From positions 1 to 64,000 of the forward strand of contig CACJUH010000005.1 in assembly GCA_902596545.1 (NCBI GenBank): a stretch of DNA of 64,000 bases, in the 5' to 3' direction. The stretch's first letter is position 1. Each line of letters begins with the position of its first letter. The notes under the pieces were generated by a model. The model saw nothing but the letters and a program-made list of their open reading frames with translations. It did not search any database and was not told the DNA's origin. This document shows positions 43,476 to 52,904 of the stretch, piece after piece. This DNA is from an uncultured Candidatus Actinomarina sp. GTDB taxonomy: Bacteria > Actinomycetota > Acidimicrobiia > Actinomarinales > Actinomarinaceae. A program made the translations under genes and the position numbers.

Positions 43476-44711
43476 ATGTTTATTGAACCCAGCTTAAGTC
43501 ACGGAATTATAAACGTAGGTGACTTGCCTATTCCGTTTAATATAGTTCTGAATGCAGCGGTTTTAACTATAGTTCTTACTTTTGTATTTTTAAAAGTTTC
43601 TTGGAAGGAATCAATTTTAATATCTGAAGAGAGGCTTTTTTCAACAAAGCAGTCCCCGAGTGGGAAGCTTCTAGGTCTATTGGTACTAGTTTTATTAACT
43701 GTTCCTGGTTTGGTGAACAATGAAGCAGCTAAGGTTTCAATTACTCCTTTGATATTGTGGGTTTTCTTATGGATTGGAGTTCCTGTTCTTGGCCTTCTGT
43801 TTGGTGATTTATATGCAAAGTTCAATCCTTTATCAATAATTGTGAATCAAGAAGGGGATTCTAAAAATGTATATGTCGCATCCTTCTTATTTATTTGTTT
43901 AACTTGGTTTGAATTAGTTTGGACCAAACCTGGAAATCCAAGACATATAGGTATCGTGTTTATACTGTTGATTGTCGTTGTATCGCTTATTCAAAAGTTT
44001 TACAAAAAAACTATTATCGAAGTTGACCCATTGCTTGTTCTTCATCATCTTTACAGCAAAATGAGGGTGACTCATAAAGCTCCTGTTTTCAGAAATCTTT
44101 TAAATAATCTCTCCAACCTTGCTCAGCTGAAAGGAATGGAATACTTTATTCTTCTTATGATTGGAACAGTTACTTACGACGGACTGAGGGAGACAACATT
44201 TTGGTTCAATCTGTTTGGAACTAGAAGCTATGAAACATCTTTTTCAACAATTGCTTTTCTCTCAATGAATTTGATTGTCATAATTTTTTATAGATTTGCT
44301 TGTTATTTTGCAATACGCGTCAGCGGAGAAAATTATGATCTTAATGAAATCTCGCTTAAATTTGGCCACACTATGCTGCCAATTGCTTTTGCATATCATG
44401 TAACACATTACCTAGGGCTACTCTTGTTTGAGTCTCAAACATTGTTATACAGACTTAATGATCCTCTAGGTTTTGGGTGGAACTTATTTAACGCACAAGA
44501 AACTACTGTTGATTATTTTTTGGAGCCAATTGTTTTATGGACAGTTATGGTCATCGTTACCCTTGCAGGGCATATGCTAAGTGTGGTTTTAGCTCATGAT
44601 TTGTCAGTTAAAATATTTGGGCATCAAAAAAGCGATAAAACACAATATATTTTCTTATTCATAACAGTTGCGTTAACATTGCAGGCTTTGTTTGTACTGA
44701 GTGTTCCCTAA
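43476..44711 (+). CDS. Polytopic membrane protein of unknown function, 411 aa
   Basis: About ten to eleven membrane segments. The start region 'LSHGIINVGDLPIPFNIVL' and later 'YDGLRETTFWFNLFG' and 'YHVTHYLGLLLFE' hold conserved-looking His/Asp residues. I recall actinobacterial relatives sometimes annotated as fenitrothion hydrolase, but this is not dependable. -10-like TATAAT precedes the ATG. Confidence 0.5.
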   Translation: MFIEPSLSHGIINVGDLPIPFNIVLNAAVLTIVLTFVFLKVSWKESILISEERLFSTKQSPSGKLLGLLVLVLLTVPGLVNNEAAKVSITPLILWVFLWIGVPVLGLLFGDLYAKFNPLSIIVNQEGDSKNVYVASFLFICLTWFELVWTKPGNPRHIGIVFILLIVVVSLIQKFYKKTIIEVDPLLVLHHLYSKMRVTHKAPVFRNLLNNLSNLAQLKGMEYFILLMIGTVTYDGLRETTFWFNLFGTRSYETSFSTIAFLSMNLIVIIFYRFACYFAIRVSGENYDLNEISLKFGHTMLPIAFAYHVTHYLGLLLFESQTLLYRLNDPLGFGWNLFNAQETTVDYFLEPIVLWTVMVIVTLAGHMLSVVLAHDLSVKIFGHQKSDKTQYIFLFITVALTLQALFVLSVP

Positions 44712-44755
44712 AATATTCAAGCGACGTATAATTTTTACTACTAATATTTCGGTAA

Positions 44756-47164
44756 ATGTTAAAAATAAGTAGTAAATTAATCGTTTTATTCTTGTTTTTT
44801 CTAATTGTTTCTGCCTGTTCAAGCGGTGATTCCTCTGGCCCTACATTGGTTGAGGTATCTTCTGATGAAGAAAGTGTAGATTATGAAGAAGAAAATGATG
44901 ATGAGGAGGAAGATAGCGATGAAGAAGAAAATGATGATGAAATTACAGAATTTATACCTCCTGAATTACCAGATTTACCAGACCCAGCACTAAGTTCTTC
45001 TAAGTGGAATCAAGTAAATGGACCTTTTGGTGGAACAATTACAAGTATTTTTAAAGGTTCCGATGGGTACTGGGTAACTACAACAGATAATTCTGGACTC
45101 TCAGATAGCAACCTTTATTTAGTAGACAATAAAAAATTTACATGGGAGTTAAAAAAAACCATGAGTGGAAACATGGGTGGAGTTGTGGTAAATACATCAA
45201 ATTCCAATCAGATAGCTTTTTATACCGAAGCAACAAGCAATTCGGATTCTGGTGTTTTTATTTCTAAAGATGGAGGAACAACATGGAATGAAACAAGTAT
45301 AGATGGGGGGCAATTTTCAGGCATAGCTGTCGGTAGTCAAAATACTTCTACTTTATATATAGCCGGAAGATACTTTCCGAATGGAGAAGACTGTGAAGAT
45401 GAAGAAGGTGAAGATGATTGTACTCCTGAAAAAAATTCAGCAATATTTATATCTAATGATTTTGGGGCCTCGTGGACAAAATCATCCCCTATACCAAAAG
45501 GAATTTTTAAAGAAATCGAATTAGAAGAAGGACAAGAACTAGAGGAAGAAGACATAGATAAAGTAACTGTTCTCTATGTAAGCCCATCTGATGATGACCA
45601 TATATTTGTTGGTACAAGTAATTTACTATTAAAAAGTAATGATCGAGGCTCGTCTTGGGAGTCTTTAAGTGACACTTTCCATAGATCAGATATTAAAGGT
45701 TTGGCAATTCATCCGAATAATCCAAACATAATTTATGTAAGAATTGGACTTTATACATTTTCAGATTGTTCAGATGTAGATAATGATGATCCTGATTATG
45801 AAGAAAGTGTATCCAAGTATTGTCCAGGTATTTATAAAAGTACTGATGGAGGTGAAAGCTGGAAATTACTTGAAGAAGTTACCGGAGATCCATCAGAAGG
45901 TGGTGTGTATATAAATGAATATAATGATTCAGAAATTTATTCGGTTTTCTCAAGAGAAACATTTGTGAGTAAAGATGCTGGTTTATCATCTGATATGTTC
46001 CTAAATACAAAAGAACACCCTATTATTCCCGATGTCGGTGTGGAAATAATAACTTTTGGTGAAAGTGAGTCTGAGGTATTTATGGCAGGTCTTCAAGGTG
46101 TTTATAGAACTTATGACAATGGTAAAACCTGGATTGAAACAAATACGGGTTTTGTAGGTTCTGAAGTTGTAGATCTTGTCACTGCTTTAGATGGAACTAT
46201 GTATGCAACAACTTATAATCTAGGAATTTTTAAGAGTATAGATGATGGTAAAAACTGGGGTTTTGCATCATTTGGTATCAAAAGTTGGTATGGTATGCAG
46301 CTGGCAACTCACCCAGAAGATGCTGACACCGTATTTACAACAACTAGTGGAGGGGTTTATAAATCAACAAATGCTGGGGAATCTTGGAAGCTTATTGGAG
46401 GTTCGGATCTTTGTGATGATGAAGAAGCGGGTGGAAATTGTCACTATCACGGAATCATTGTAGAGAAAGAAGCTCCTTTTAAGGTACTTGTAGGTAGTGG
46501 TGGAGATCAGTATTCAAAAGAAGGTGTGGGGTTAACTGGATCAGAGGACAACGGAGAAACTTGGAGAAATTCTGATGATGGTTTTGTAAGAGATGTTCAT
46601 GTAAGTAAATTAATAATTGATCCAAATAACAACAATATATTTTATGCAACTACTCAGGGAGCTACAGAATATACAGATAAAGTTGGTGACGGAGCAGGAG
46701 TGTTTAAAAGTACTGATCGTGGTAACAACTGGACTCAAATTAACAATGGGCTTGATAGCCTTGAAACCAATATATTAACTGTAGATCCTAATGACTCTAA
46801 GACGCTCTATCTTGGAACAGATGACGACGGAGTTTACAAAAGTACAGATGGCGGAGAAAGTTGGAAAAAATTAAATGTCTCATCTATTCCAAAATCTTTT
46901 GGTGTAGGAGATATTATTGTTGATCCACAAAATAGTAACAATATCTATATTGGGACTGTAGATTATTTTAGACTCTCAGAAAGTAGAGGCGTCTTAGGAG
47001 ATTTTGGTATATATAAAAGTACCGATGGCGGAACAACATGGGAAGAATTTAATTCAGGCCTAAAACATCTCGGTGTATTCTCTCTTGAATTGTCAGAAGA
47101 AAATAGAATCTTGTATGCCGGAACAAGAGCTGGTGGGGTTTACTGGATAAGCCTAGATAACTAA
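44756..47164 (+). CDS. Lipoprotein with a long BNR/Asp-box beta-propeller, 802 aa
   Basis: Signal peptide and lipobox 'FLIVSACSSG' (Cys21). It is followed by a strongly acidic Asp/Glu linker (residues about 38-70). I count eleven Asp-box type motifs (SxDxGxxW), for example 'KSTDGGESWKL' and 'KSNDRGSSWES', which form sialidase/VPS10-like propellers such as Ycf48 relatives. It is exported and membrane-tethered, and could bind glycans, proteins or act as an assembly factor. No catalytic residue pattern is clear. Confidence 0.75.
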   Translation: MLKISSKLIVLFLFFLIVSACSSGDSSGPTLVEVSSDEESVDYEEENDDEEEDSDEEENDDEITEFIPPELPDLPDPALSSSKWNQVNGPFGGTITSIFKGSDGYWVTTTDNSGLSDSNLYLVDNKKFTWELKKTMSGNMGGVVVNTSNSNQIAFYTEATSNSDSGVFISKDGGTTWNETSIDGGQFSGIAVGSQNTSTLYIAGRYFPNGEDCEDEEGEDDCTPEKNSAIFISNDFGASWTKSSPIPKGIFKEIELEEGQELEEEDIDKVTVLYVSPSDDDHIFVGTSNLLLKSNDRGSSWESLSDTFHRSDIKGLAIHPNNPNIIYVRIGLYTFSDCSDVDNDDPDYEESVSKYCPGIYKSTDGGESWKLLEEVTGDPSEGGVYINEYNDSEIYSVFSRETFVSKDAGLSSDMFLNTKEHPIIPDVGVEIITFGESESEVFMAGLQGVYRTYDNGKTWIETNTGFVGSEVVDLVTALDGTMYATTYNLGIFKSIDDGKNWGFASFGIKSWYGMQLATHPEDADTVFTTTSGGVYKSTNAGESWKLIGGSDLCDDEEAGGNCHYHGIIVEKEAPFKVLVGSGGDQYSKEGVGLTGSEDNGETWRNSDDGFVRDVHVSKLIIDPNNNNIFYATTQGATEYTDKVGDGAGVFKSTDRGNNWTQINNGLDSLETNILTVDPNDSKTLYLGTDDDGVYKSTDGGESWKKLNVSSIPKSFGVGDIIVDPQNSNNIYIGTVDYFRLSESRGVLGDFGIYKSTDGGTTWEEFNSGLKHLGVFSLELSEENRILYAGTRAGGVYWISLDN

Positions 47165-47484
47165 ATTCTAGCTATTTTTTCTCCGTCTTTGTTCGTAAAT
47201 TGTCCTGTAATAATAAGGATTAAATCTATTAATAGCCATATTCCCAAGCCTCCAAAGGTGAGAAGCATTAATATTCCAGTACCTGTTTTCCCGACATAGA
47301 ATCTGTGCGCTCCAATAACTCCCAGTAGAAATGCTAAAAGCAAAGTTACAACCCACTGAGAATCACTTTCTGATGGGCTACTTTTTTTAAGAAGTTTATC
47401 TTTTTGTGCGTCAAACTCTTCTTGAGATATAACCCTATCTCTGAGTAATTCATTTAACTTTTTAATTTCGTCTGCAGTGCTCAT
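47161..47484 (-). CDS. SHOCT plus TM2-domain membrane protein, 107 aa
   Basis: N-terminal 'ADEIKKLNELLRDRVISQEEFDAQKDKLL' is a SHOCT (short C-terminal-like) oligomerisation motif. It is followed by two hydrophobic helices: 'VTLLLAFLLGVIGAHRFYVGKTGTGILMLLTFGGLGIWLLIDLILI' is a TM2 domain. Overlaps the lipoprotein gene convergently by 4 bp. Function is structural or unknown. Confidence 0.8.
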   Translation of the reverse strand: MSTADEIKKLNELLRDRVISQEEFDAQKDKLLKKSSPSESDSQWVVTLLLAFLLGVIGAHRFYVGKTGTGILMLLTFGGLGIWLLIDLILIITGQFTNKDGEKIARI

Positions 47485-47494
47485 GTTTCTATTA

Positions 47495-48757
47495 CTATTG
47501 TAACTTATTTTCTATACTTGCGACCCTTTCAGCAATTGGAGGGTGTGAGTAATAGTAAGAACTGTAAAGCGGATCGGGAGTTAAATTAGAAGCATTATCT
47601 TTAGTGAGTTTTAATAAACCAGATATCATGTGTTCTCCGTCAGTAAATTGAAAGGAAAAATCGTCTGCCTCAAATTCTCTCTTCCTAGATAAAGCAGATG
47701 TTATAGGTTTAGTGAAGAATGTATAGGAACCAATAACTAAATAGAACATTAAAAACTTTGAATACACTGTTAAATTTTCTAATCCATGGGCTATGAAAAA
47801 ATTATCGCTCTTAAATATTTCATTTAAAATATAAAACCCTAGGAAACCAAAAACTAAAGAGCTAATTAATGTTTTACGAATATGTCCTAGTTTATAGTGA
47901 CCCAGTTCGTGCCCAAGTATTGCTTCCATTTCATCAGGGTTAATTGTTTTTAGAAGTGTATCAAAAAATACAATTCTCTTGTTCTTTCCAAAGCCTGTGA
48001 AGAATGCATTACCATGTGTGCTACGCAAGCTTGCATTCATCACAAATAAACCTTTCGATTTAAAATCGACTTTTTCTAATAATTTTTCAATTGGTTTTTT
48101 AAACTGTTCGTCATCTAATGGTTCAAATTTGTTGAATAAAGGCATAATTAATACTGGGTATAAAAAGAAAATTATGGCCTGTAAGGTAAAGACTGCAGCA
48201 AATGCATAGATCCACCATAGATCACCCGCGCTAATAATAATAAAAATTACAGTTGCATAAAGAATAGAAGATATTGCGCCAGAAATAAGGAGTCCTTTAA
48301 ATATGTCAGTAACAAATGTTTTTCTGGTTGTTTTGTTAAAACCATGTCTTTCTTCAATCACAAAAGTTGAATATATTGATATCGGAATTGAAATTATCTC
48401 TTCAACAATTATTAAAAGCAATCCAAGAAGTACTGCTCCCAAGACATTTGATGAGGTCATGTCCATAACAGCTTGAGTTAAATAATTAAGTAGGCCCCCG
48501 ATTGTAAAAATGACAAGAACAACTGAGCCAAATAAAGCAGTAAATATCTGAAATTTAATTCGATCTGTATTGTAGAGGATTGATTTTTTGTACTCTTCTT
48601 CTGTTACAACATCCTTAAATCTAGGCGGTACAGAGTCTTTGTTATTGTCAATAGATTTAAGGTTTCTTATTTTTAAATAAGTTTCTAGTAAAAACTTGAT
48701 CAATATGAGAGCAATAAAAATTTGAGTAAAATTTGTTGAATTTAGAAAATCTTGCAT
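47495..48757 (-). CDS. M48-family (Ste24/CAAX-type) membrane metalloprotease
   Basis: 420 aa. Zinc motif HELGHYKLGH near residue 283 between membrane helices, with the third ligand in 'REFEADDFSF'. Seven or so membrane segments and the N-terminal 'KNLKSIDNNKDSVPPRFKD' fit the Ste24 type rather than HtpX. It probably degrades or processes membrane proteins. Ten bp from the SHOCT/TM2 gene. Confidence 0.85.
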   Translation of the reverse strand: MQDFLNSTNFTQIFIALILIKFLLETYLKIRNLKSIDNNKDSVPPRFKDVVTEEEYKKSILYNTDRIKFQIFTALFGSVVLVIFTIGGLLNYLTQAVMDMTSSNVLGAVLLGLLLIIVEEIISIPISIYSTFVIEERHGFNKTTRKTFVTDIFKGLLISGAISSILYATVIFIIISAGDLWWIYAFAAVFTLQAIIFFLYPVLIMPLFNKFEPLDDEQFKKPIEKLLEKVDFKSKGLFVMNASLRSTHGNAFFTGFGKNKRIVFFDTLLKTINPDEMEAILGHELGHYKLGHIRKTLISSLVFGFLGFYILNEIFKSDNFFIAHGLENLTVYSKFLMFYLVIGSYTFFTKPITSALSRKREFEADDFSFQFTDGEHMISGLLKLTKDNASNLTPDPLYSSYYYSHPPIAERVASIENKLQ

Positions 48758-48780
48758 GTATCGATTTTAGACTAAGTGCT

Positions 48781-49344
48781 TTATAACCTTAAAGTTTTTT
48801 CAATTGTTTCGTAAACTTTATCTTCAGTTTTTTCTAGATAGGATATTAATTTTGACTCCTTCTTTTCTTTTTCTTTCCAAAAGGGGGTCATAGCATTCCA
48901 TATCCCTTCCCCTTTTAATTTCGAATAGAAAGAAGCACCGACATGTACAGCAATAAGCACATAACTTAAAAAGGCAGAAAATTCATGTAAACCTATTGCT
49001 AATTCAATCCCTCCAGCGCCTATGGAAAATAGTCCTGCAATCAAAAGTCCAGTCAGTGGAAGCATTACAAGAGTAAAATATACAAGCGTATGTACAGATT
49101 TTGCGATGAACAAATGGCCTTTACGAATTTCAATATTTGCACCCAGCAAGGTTTCAGTGTCTTTCATGTAAAAATATCTGATGAAAACAATAACTAGAAA
49201 CGCAACGGCAAATAAGATTTCGAAATTTAACAAATCTGGATCTTCCAGCTCTGACAAATCTCCTACTTGTTTAAATATTCCATATGCATATAGAAATGAA
49301 AAACTCCAGTGAATAAATTTAGCTAAAGGTGTGTGAGATTTCAT
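48781..49344 (-). CDS. Cytochrome b561-like membrane protein, 187 aa
   Basis: Four hydrophobic helices with His residues placed as heme ligands: 'LAKFIHWSFS', 'AKSVHTLVYFTLV', 'GLHEFSAFLSYVLIAVHVGASF'. These match b561 di-heme quinol oxidoreductases. The C-terminal Lys/Glu-rich tail is cytosolic. Electron donor and acceptor unknown. Confidence 0.7.
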   Translation of the reverse strand: MKSHTPLAKFIHWSFSFLYAYGIFKQVGDLSELEDPDLLNFEILFAVAFLVIVFIRYFYMKDTETLLGANIEIRKGHLFIAKSVHTLVYFTLVMLPLTGLLIAGLFSIGAGGIELAIGLHEFSAFLSYVLIAVHVGASFYSKLKGEGIWNAMTPFWKEKEKKESKLISYLEKTEDKVYETIEKTLRL

Positions 49345-49353
49345 ACCAATATT

Positions 49354-50124
49354 TTACTGTCCAAATCTTCTTTCTCTTTGTGCGTACTCTCTTAAGCATC
49401 TCAAAAAATCAATCTTTCTAAATTCTGGCCAATATACATCTTGAAAAATAACTTCTGAATAAGCGCTTTGCCAAAGCAAGAAGCCAGAAAGTCTAGATTC
49501 TCCACTAGTTCTTATTATCAAATCTATATCAGGGGCTTCAGGAGAATATAGGTGTTGTCTTAACTGTTCATCAGTAACGTTTTCGATCAATCTGTCAAAA
49601 TCGTTTTCTTGATTCCTATTTTCGTCGATTAATCCTTTAATTGCATCTAAAATTTCCTGTCTACCTCCGTATCCAAGCGCAATTGTTAAAGTCTTCTGGC
49701 CACCTCCTCTGACTTCCTCAAGTTGTTCAATGGTTGTCTGTAAGAATTGTGGAAGAAGATCTGTGCTACCAATAAATTCAATTTTAAAATTATCAACAAC
49801 GTCATCAATTAATAAATCTTCAAATAGCTCATTTAGTATCTCAAAATATGGTTCTAGTTCTTCTTTAGGTCTTGCTAAATTTTCTCTAGATAACAGCCAG
49901 CTGGTTATGTAATCAATCCCTACATCATCACACCACGCTATACACTCTTTAAGTCTGGTCATTCCAATTCTATAAGATACTTCGAAACTTAAGAGGCCTT
50001 CTTTCCTTGCGTATCTTCTGTGACCATCATGAATTAGTCCTATATGTTTGGGAAGGTTTTCTTTTTTGAGTCTATTTTGTAGACGATTTTCATAGATTGA
50101 ATAAATTAATTTTGGTGATGCCAT
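49354..50124 (-). CDS. Cis-prenyltransferase (UppS-family)
   Basis: 256 aa. 'IGLIHDGHRRYAR' replaces the usual MDGNRRWA block, retaining catalytic Asp and Arg. 'YGGRQEILDAI', 'IDLIIRTSGESRLSGFLLWQSAYSEVIF' and 'FLRCLREYAQRERRFGQ' are family hallmarks. It condenses isopentenyl diphosphate in cis for lipid carriers. The Asn-to-His change in the first block may mark a subfamily of shorter-chain enzymes. Adjacent to an M24 peptidase on the same strand. Confidence 0.8.
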   Translation of the reverse strand: MASPKLIYSIYENRLQNRLKKENLPKHIGLIHDGHRRYARKEGLLSFEVSYRIGMTRLKECIAWCDDVGIDYITSWLLSRENLARPKEELEPYFEILNELFEDLLIDDVVDNFKIEFIGSTDLLPQFLQTTIEQLEEVRGGGQKTLTIALGYGGRQEILDAIKGLIDENRNQENDFDRLIENVTDEQLRQHLYSPEAPDIDLIIRTSGESRLSGFLLWQSAYSEVIFQDVYWPEFRKIDFLRCLREYAQRERRFGQ

Positions 50125-50128
50125 TTGC

Positions 50129-51550
50129 TTATGAAGTAATAGCTTCTATTTCCTCAATAGTTTTGGGAGCTTTTTCGGTCATGTTCACTGGTCCGTCATT
50201 AGTGCAGATAATATCGTCTTCTATCCTAACTCCTATACCCAGAAGTTCTTTCGGAATTTCATGCTTAATAGTTTTTGCATTGCTAATTTCTTCTTTTTCC
50301 AGAATTGTTGCTTTTTCCATACCGAGCAGTTTTCTTCTTTCTCTAATTTTTTTTGGATCTCGTTCAATTAATGGAAATTCAATTACGGGTTTTGTTGGAC
50401 GAACATAAATTCCCGGTTCAACTGTAGTCACCATTCCATCTTTGAATTGTCTAGGTTGACCGTCGACCTCTGTGCTTCCAGCATCATGTACATCAAGTCC
50501 AAGCCAGTGGCCTGTACCGTGCATAAAAAATTCAAAAAAGTGCATCATTGAAACTGTTTCATCTACTCCTAAAGGAACTAGACCTAAATTCACCATTGAT
50601 TCAGATAATGATTTTATAGTATCTTCATGGAGATTTTTCATAGAGTTGCCTACAACAACTCCCTCTATTCCTAGATTCTGAGCTTTTAATACTTCGTTAT
50701 ATATATCTTTTTGTGGTGAAGAAAATTTCTTGTGTATTGGAAATGTCCTAGTTACATCTGAGGAGTACATTCCGTACTCTGCTGCTGCATCAATTAAAAG
50801 GAGTTCTCCTTCATTAAGAATTTCTCTATTTGTTGAATAATGGAGAATACAAGAGTTATCACCGCCTGCAACAATTGATGGGTATCCTAGTCTTTCTGCT
50901 CCATTGTCATAAAATACTTTTTCCATTTCGGCCGCAATCTGATACTCGTATTTTCCTGGCTCAGTGTGTTTCATAGCTTCAATATGACCTAATACTGTTA
51001 TGTCACAGGCTGTTTTTAATAGCTCCAACTCGCCATTATTTTTAATTAATCGTAATTCTGAAATCAAGGGAGACAATGAATGTAGAGTTGCTTTACTAAA
51101 CTCAGACCCTCTCTGATCATAAGGAATAGCGTGTGCTAAGCCGTCTCTGTCATATTGTTCAAAAAATGGAGAAGAATAATCGCAATATACATCTGTTACA
51201 TCCTCAAGAAGATTTCCAAGTTCTTTTTGGTAATCATTAAATGAATAAGCTTTTGTTGCATTATATTTTTCTAATGCACCCTCCTGTCCAATTCTTTTTC
51301 CATCCCATGTTTCCATTTCTTCATTGCGATCCTGAACAAATAGATGCAGTTCGGGCGTTGAATCTTTAATTACAATAACAGCGTGAGCTTCAGGCTCAGG
51401 CCATTCAGTTAAGTAGTAGAAATTTGAATCTTGTCTGAACGGATACCAGGTATCATTATTTCTATATGTAATTTTTCCACTATGAATTAGGACTGCTCCA
51501 TTTCCAATTTGTTGTGCTAAATGTTTTCTTGCGTCGGTAGAATTATTCAT
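50129..51550 (-). CDS. pepP: Xaa-Pro aminopeptidase (M24B)
   Basis: 473 aa. An N-terminal AMP_N domain ('FYYLTEWPEPEAHAVIV') is followed by a pita-bread fold whose ligands appear as 'LLIDAAAEYGMYSSDVTRTFP', 'MHGTGHWLGLDVHD', 'TTVEPGIYV' and 'VRIEDDI'. It removes N-terminal residues preceding proline, dimanganese-dependent. Four bp from the prenyltransferase gene, forming an operon. Confidence 0.85.
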   Translation of the reverse strand: MNNSTDARKHLAQQIGNGAVLIHSGKITYRNNDTWYPFRQDSNFYYLTEWPEPEAHAVIVIKDSTPELHLFVQDRNEEMETWDGKRIGQEGALEKYNATKAYSFNDYQKELGNLLEDVTDVYCDYSSPFFEQYDRDGLAHAIPYDQRGSEFSKATLHSLSPLISELRLIKNNGELELLKTACDITVLGHIEAMKHTEPGKYEYQIAAEMEKVFYDNGAERLGYPSIVAGGDNSCILHYSTNREILNEGELLLIDAAAEYGMYSSDVTRTFPIHKKFSSPQKDIYNEVLKAQNLGIEGVVVGNSMKNLHEDTIKSLSESMVNLGLVPLGVDETVSMMHFFEFFMHGTGHWLGLDVHDAGSTEVDGQPRQFKDGMVTTVEPGIYVRPTKPVIEFPLIERDPKKIRERRKLLGMEKATILEKEEISNAKTIKHEIPKELLGIGVRIEDDIICTNDGPVNMTEKAPKTIEEIEAITS

Positions 51551-51595
51551 CTATTGAATAAGAATAATGTACAACAGTCCCAAATTGCTAGTGTT

Positions 51596-52402
51596 TTATG
51601 TAGAAATCAAGAATTTATCTAATACTTGGTTCCATGAATTTTCGTTATGCTTCCCGTTTGGTAGTTGAATAAAGTTTGTCTCAATATTGTTTTCTTTGAT
51701 AGTTTCATTAATTTTTTTTACACCAGAAACGTAGAAGTCATTATTGTTAGTGTAATCTAAACCCCATTCAGCAGGTTTAATACTGTTTGCTTTATCTTCA
51801 AAAATTTCACCTTCTTCAGAACCAACTGATATATTACATATAACTTTCTTATTGAGGTTCTTTAGGTCATTTATAAAATCTGTATATCCATACCAAAATG
51901 CAGGAGAAAATGAAATAACATTATCAAAGGCGGGGTATAAAATTGATGTTTTTATTGACATTAGACCACCCATTGACGATCCCATAACAATCCTTTTAGT
52001 CGAACTAAATTCAACATCATAATCATCTAAGACTATAGGCAAGTACTGTTCAACAATTGATTGTATATGACTGATTGCATAGTTGTTGATTCTACTTGGC
52101 GGATAGGGGTTGTATTGTTTTTTTCTATTTTTATTTGATGTAACTCCCATGACGAAGTATCCGTTTTCGCTATTGTTCTCATGCTTTAAAAGCAGTTCCT
52201 CTAGGTTAAACGAGTAGCCAAATGCACTTTTTGAGTCTAAAAAAAGATTCTCTGCATCAAAAGAAAGAATAAAATGCGTTATTCTTCTGAATTTCGGAAA
52301 TCTTACGATAAAACAGTTGGAGTCTTCTATGTCGATATCAACAACAGGTTGGCTTATAAAAATATTGTCAAAAGCATTCTCATATTTTGAAAATAGGAGC
52401 AT
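51596..52402 (-). CDS. Esterase (alpha/beta hydrolase, Fes/esterase D-like)
   Basis: 268 aa. Nucleophile elbow 'VMGSSMGGLMS' (GxSxG) near residue 125. 'PAFWYGYTDFINDLKN' and 'SVGSEEGEIFEDKA' give the Asp/Glu region, and 'LPNGKHNENSW' the His. It resembles bacterial esterases of the enterochelin-esterase type. No signal peptide. Four bp after argR, so co-transcribed with it. Confidence 0.65.
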   Translation of the reverse strand: MLLFSKYENAFDNIFISQPVVDIDIEDSNCFIVRFPKFRRITHFILSFDAENLFLDSKSAFGYSFNLEELLLKHENNSENGYFVMGVTSNKNRKKQYNPYPPSRINNYAISHIQSIVEQYLPIVLDDYDVEFSSTKRIVMGSSMGGLMSIKTSILYPAFDNVISFSPAFWYGYTDFINDLKNLNKKVICNISVGSEEGEIFEDKANSIKPAEWGLDYTNNNDFYVSGVKKINETIKENNIETNFIQLPNGKHNENSWNQVLDKFLIST

Positions 52403-52406
52403 TCAG

Positions 52407-52868
52407 TTAGTTTATATTGTTCTCAATAGTGTTTGCTACATCTTTAGCTATCTTTTCATTTGGAGTGATTATTAAAACTACATTGTCTCCAGCAATTGAT
52501 GCAACTATACCTTCAATGTACAAGTTATCAATTGACTCAGCGATTACTTGAGCAGCAGCAGTAGTTGTCTTAACAACAACTTGGTTAGAAACTGACTCTA
52601 TTTCTAAAACAAAGTCTTGAAGTGCTCTTTTGGCTATTTTATATTGAGCGTTGTTATCTTGATTTTTTGGTAACAAGTAAACCAACCTACCATTTTTTAA
52701 TCTTTTCTTTATAGCTCCAAGCTCATTTAAGTCTCTTGACAGAGTGGCTTGCGTAATAACTGTCCCATTCTTTTTAAGCATTCCTTTAAGTTGATTCTGT
52801 GATGAAATATTCCCAGAATCAATAAAGTCAGCAATCAGCTTTTGTCTTTGAATAGTTGCTTTTGTCAT
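52407..52868 (-). CDS. argR: Arginine repressor
   Basis: Start chosen at 52868 because an upstream in-frame ATG (52904) would place codons over a perfect palindrome. 153 aa. The N-terminal wHTH 'TKATIQRQKLIADFIDSGNISSQNQLKGMLKKNGTVITQATLSRDLNELG' and C-terminal oligomerisation domain with 'GIVASIAGDNVVLIITPNE' are clear. It represses arginine genes with arginine as corepressor and may also act in Xer recombination. No arg gene lies nearby. Confidence 0.85.
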   Translation of the reverse strand: MTKATIQRQKLIADFIDSGNISSQNQLKGMLKKNGTVITQATLSRDLNELGAIKKRLKNGRLVYLLPKNQDNNAQYKIAKRALQDFVLEIESVSNQVVVKTTTAAAQVIAESIDNLYIEGIVASIAGDNVVLIITPNEKIAKDVANTIENNIN

Positions 52869-52871
52869 ATT

Positions 52872-52901
52872 TATAAATATACATTTGTTTGTATATTTAT
52901 A
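52872..52901. promoter_or_regulatory. Perfect palindrome upstream of argR, candidate ARG operator
   Basis: TATAAATATACA / TGTATATTTATA with a 6-base spacer fills the gap between the cca stop and argR start. It resembles AT-rich ARG boxes and suggests autorepression. Confidence 0.5.
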
Positions 52902-52904
52902 CAA

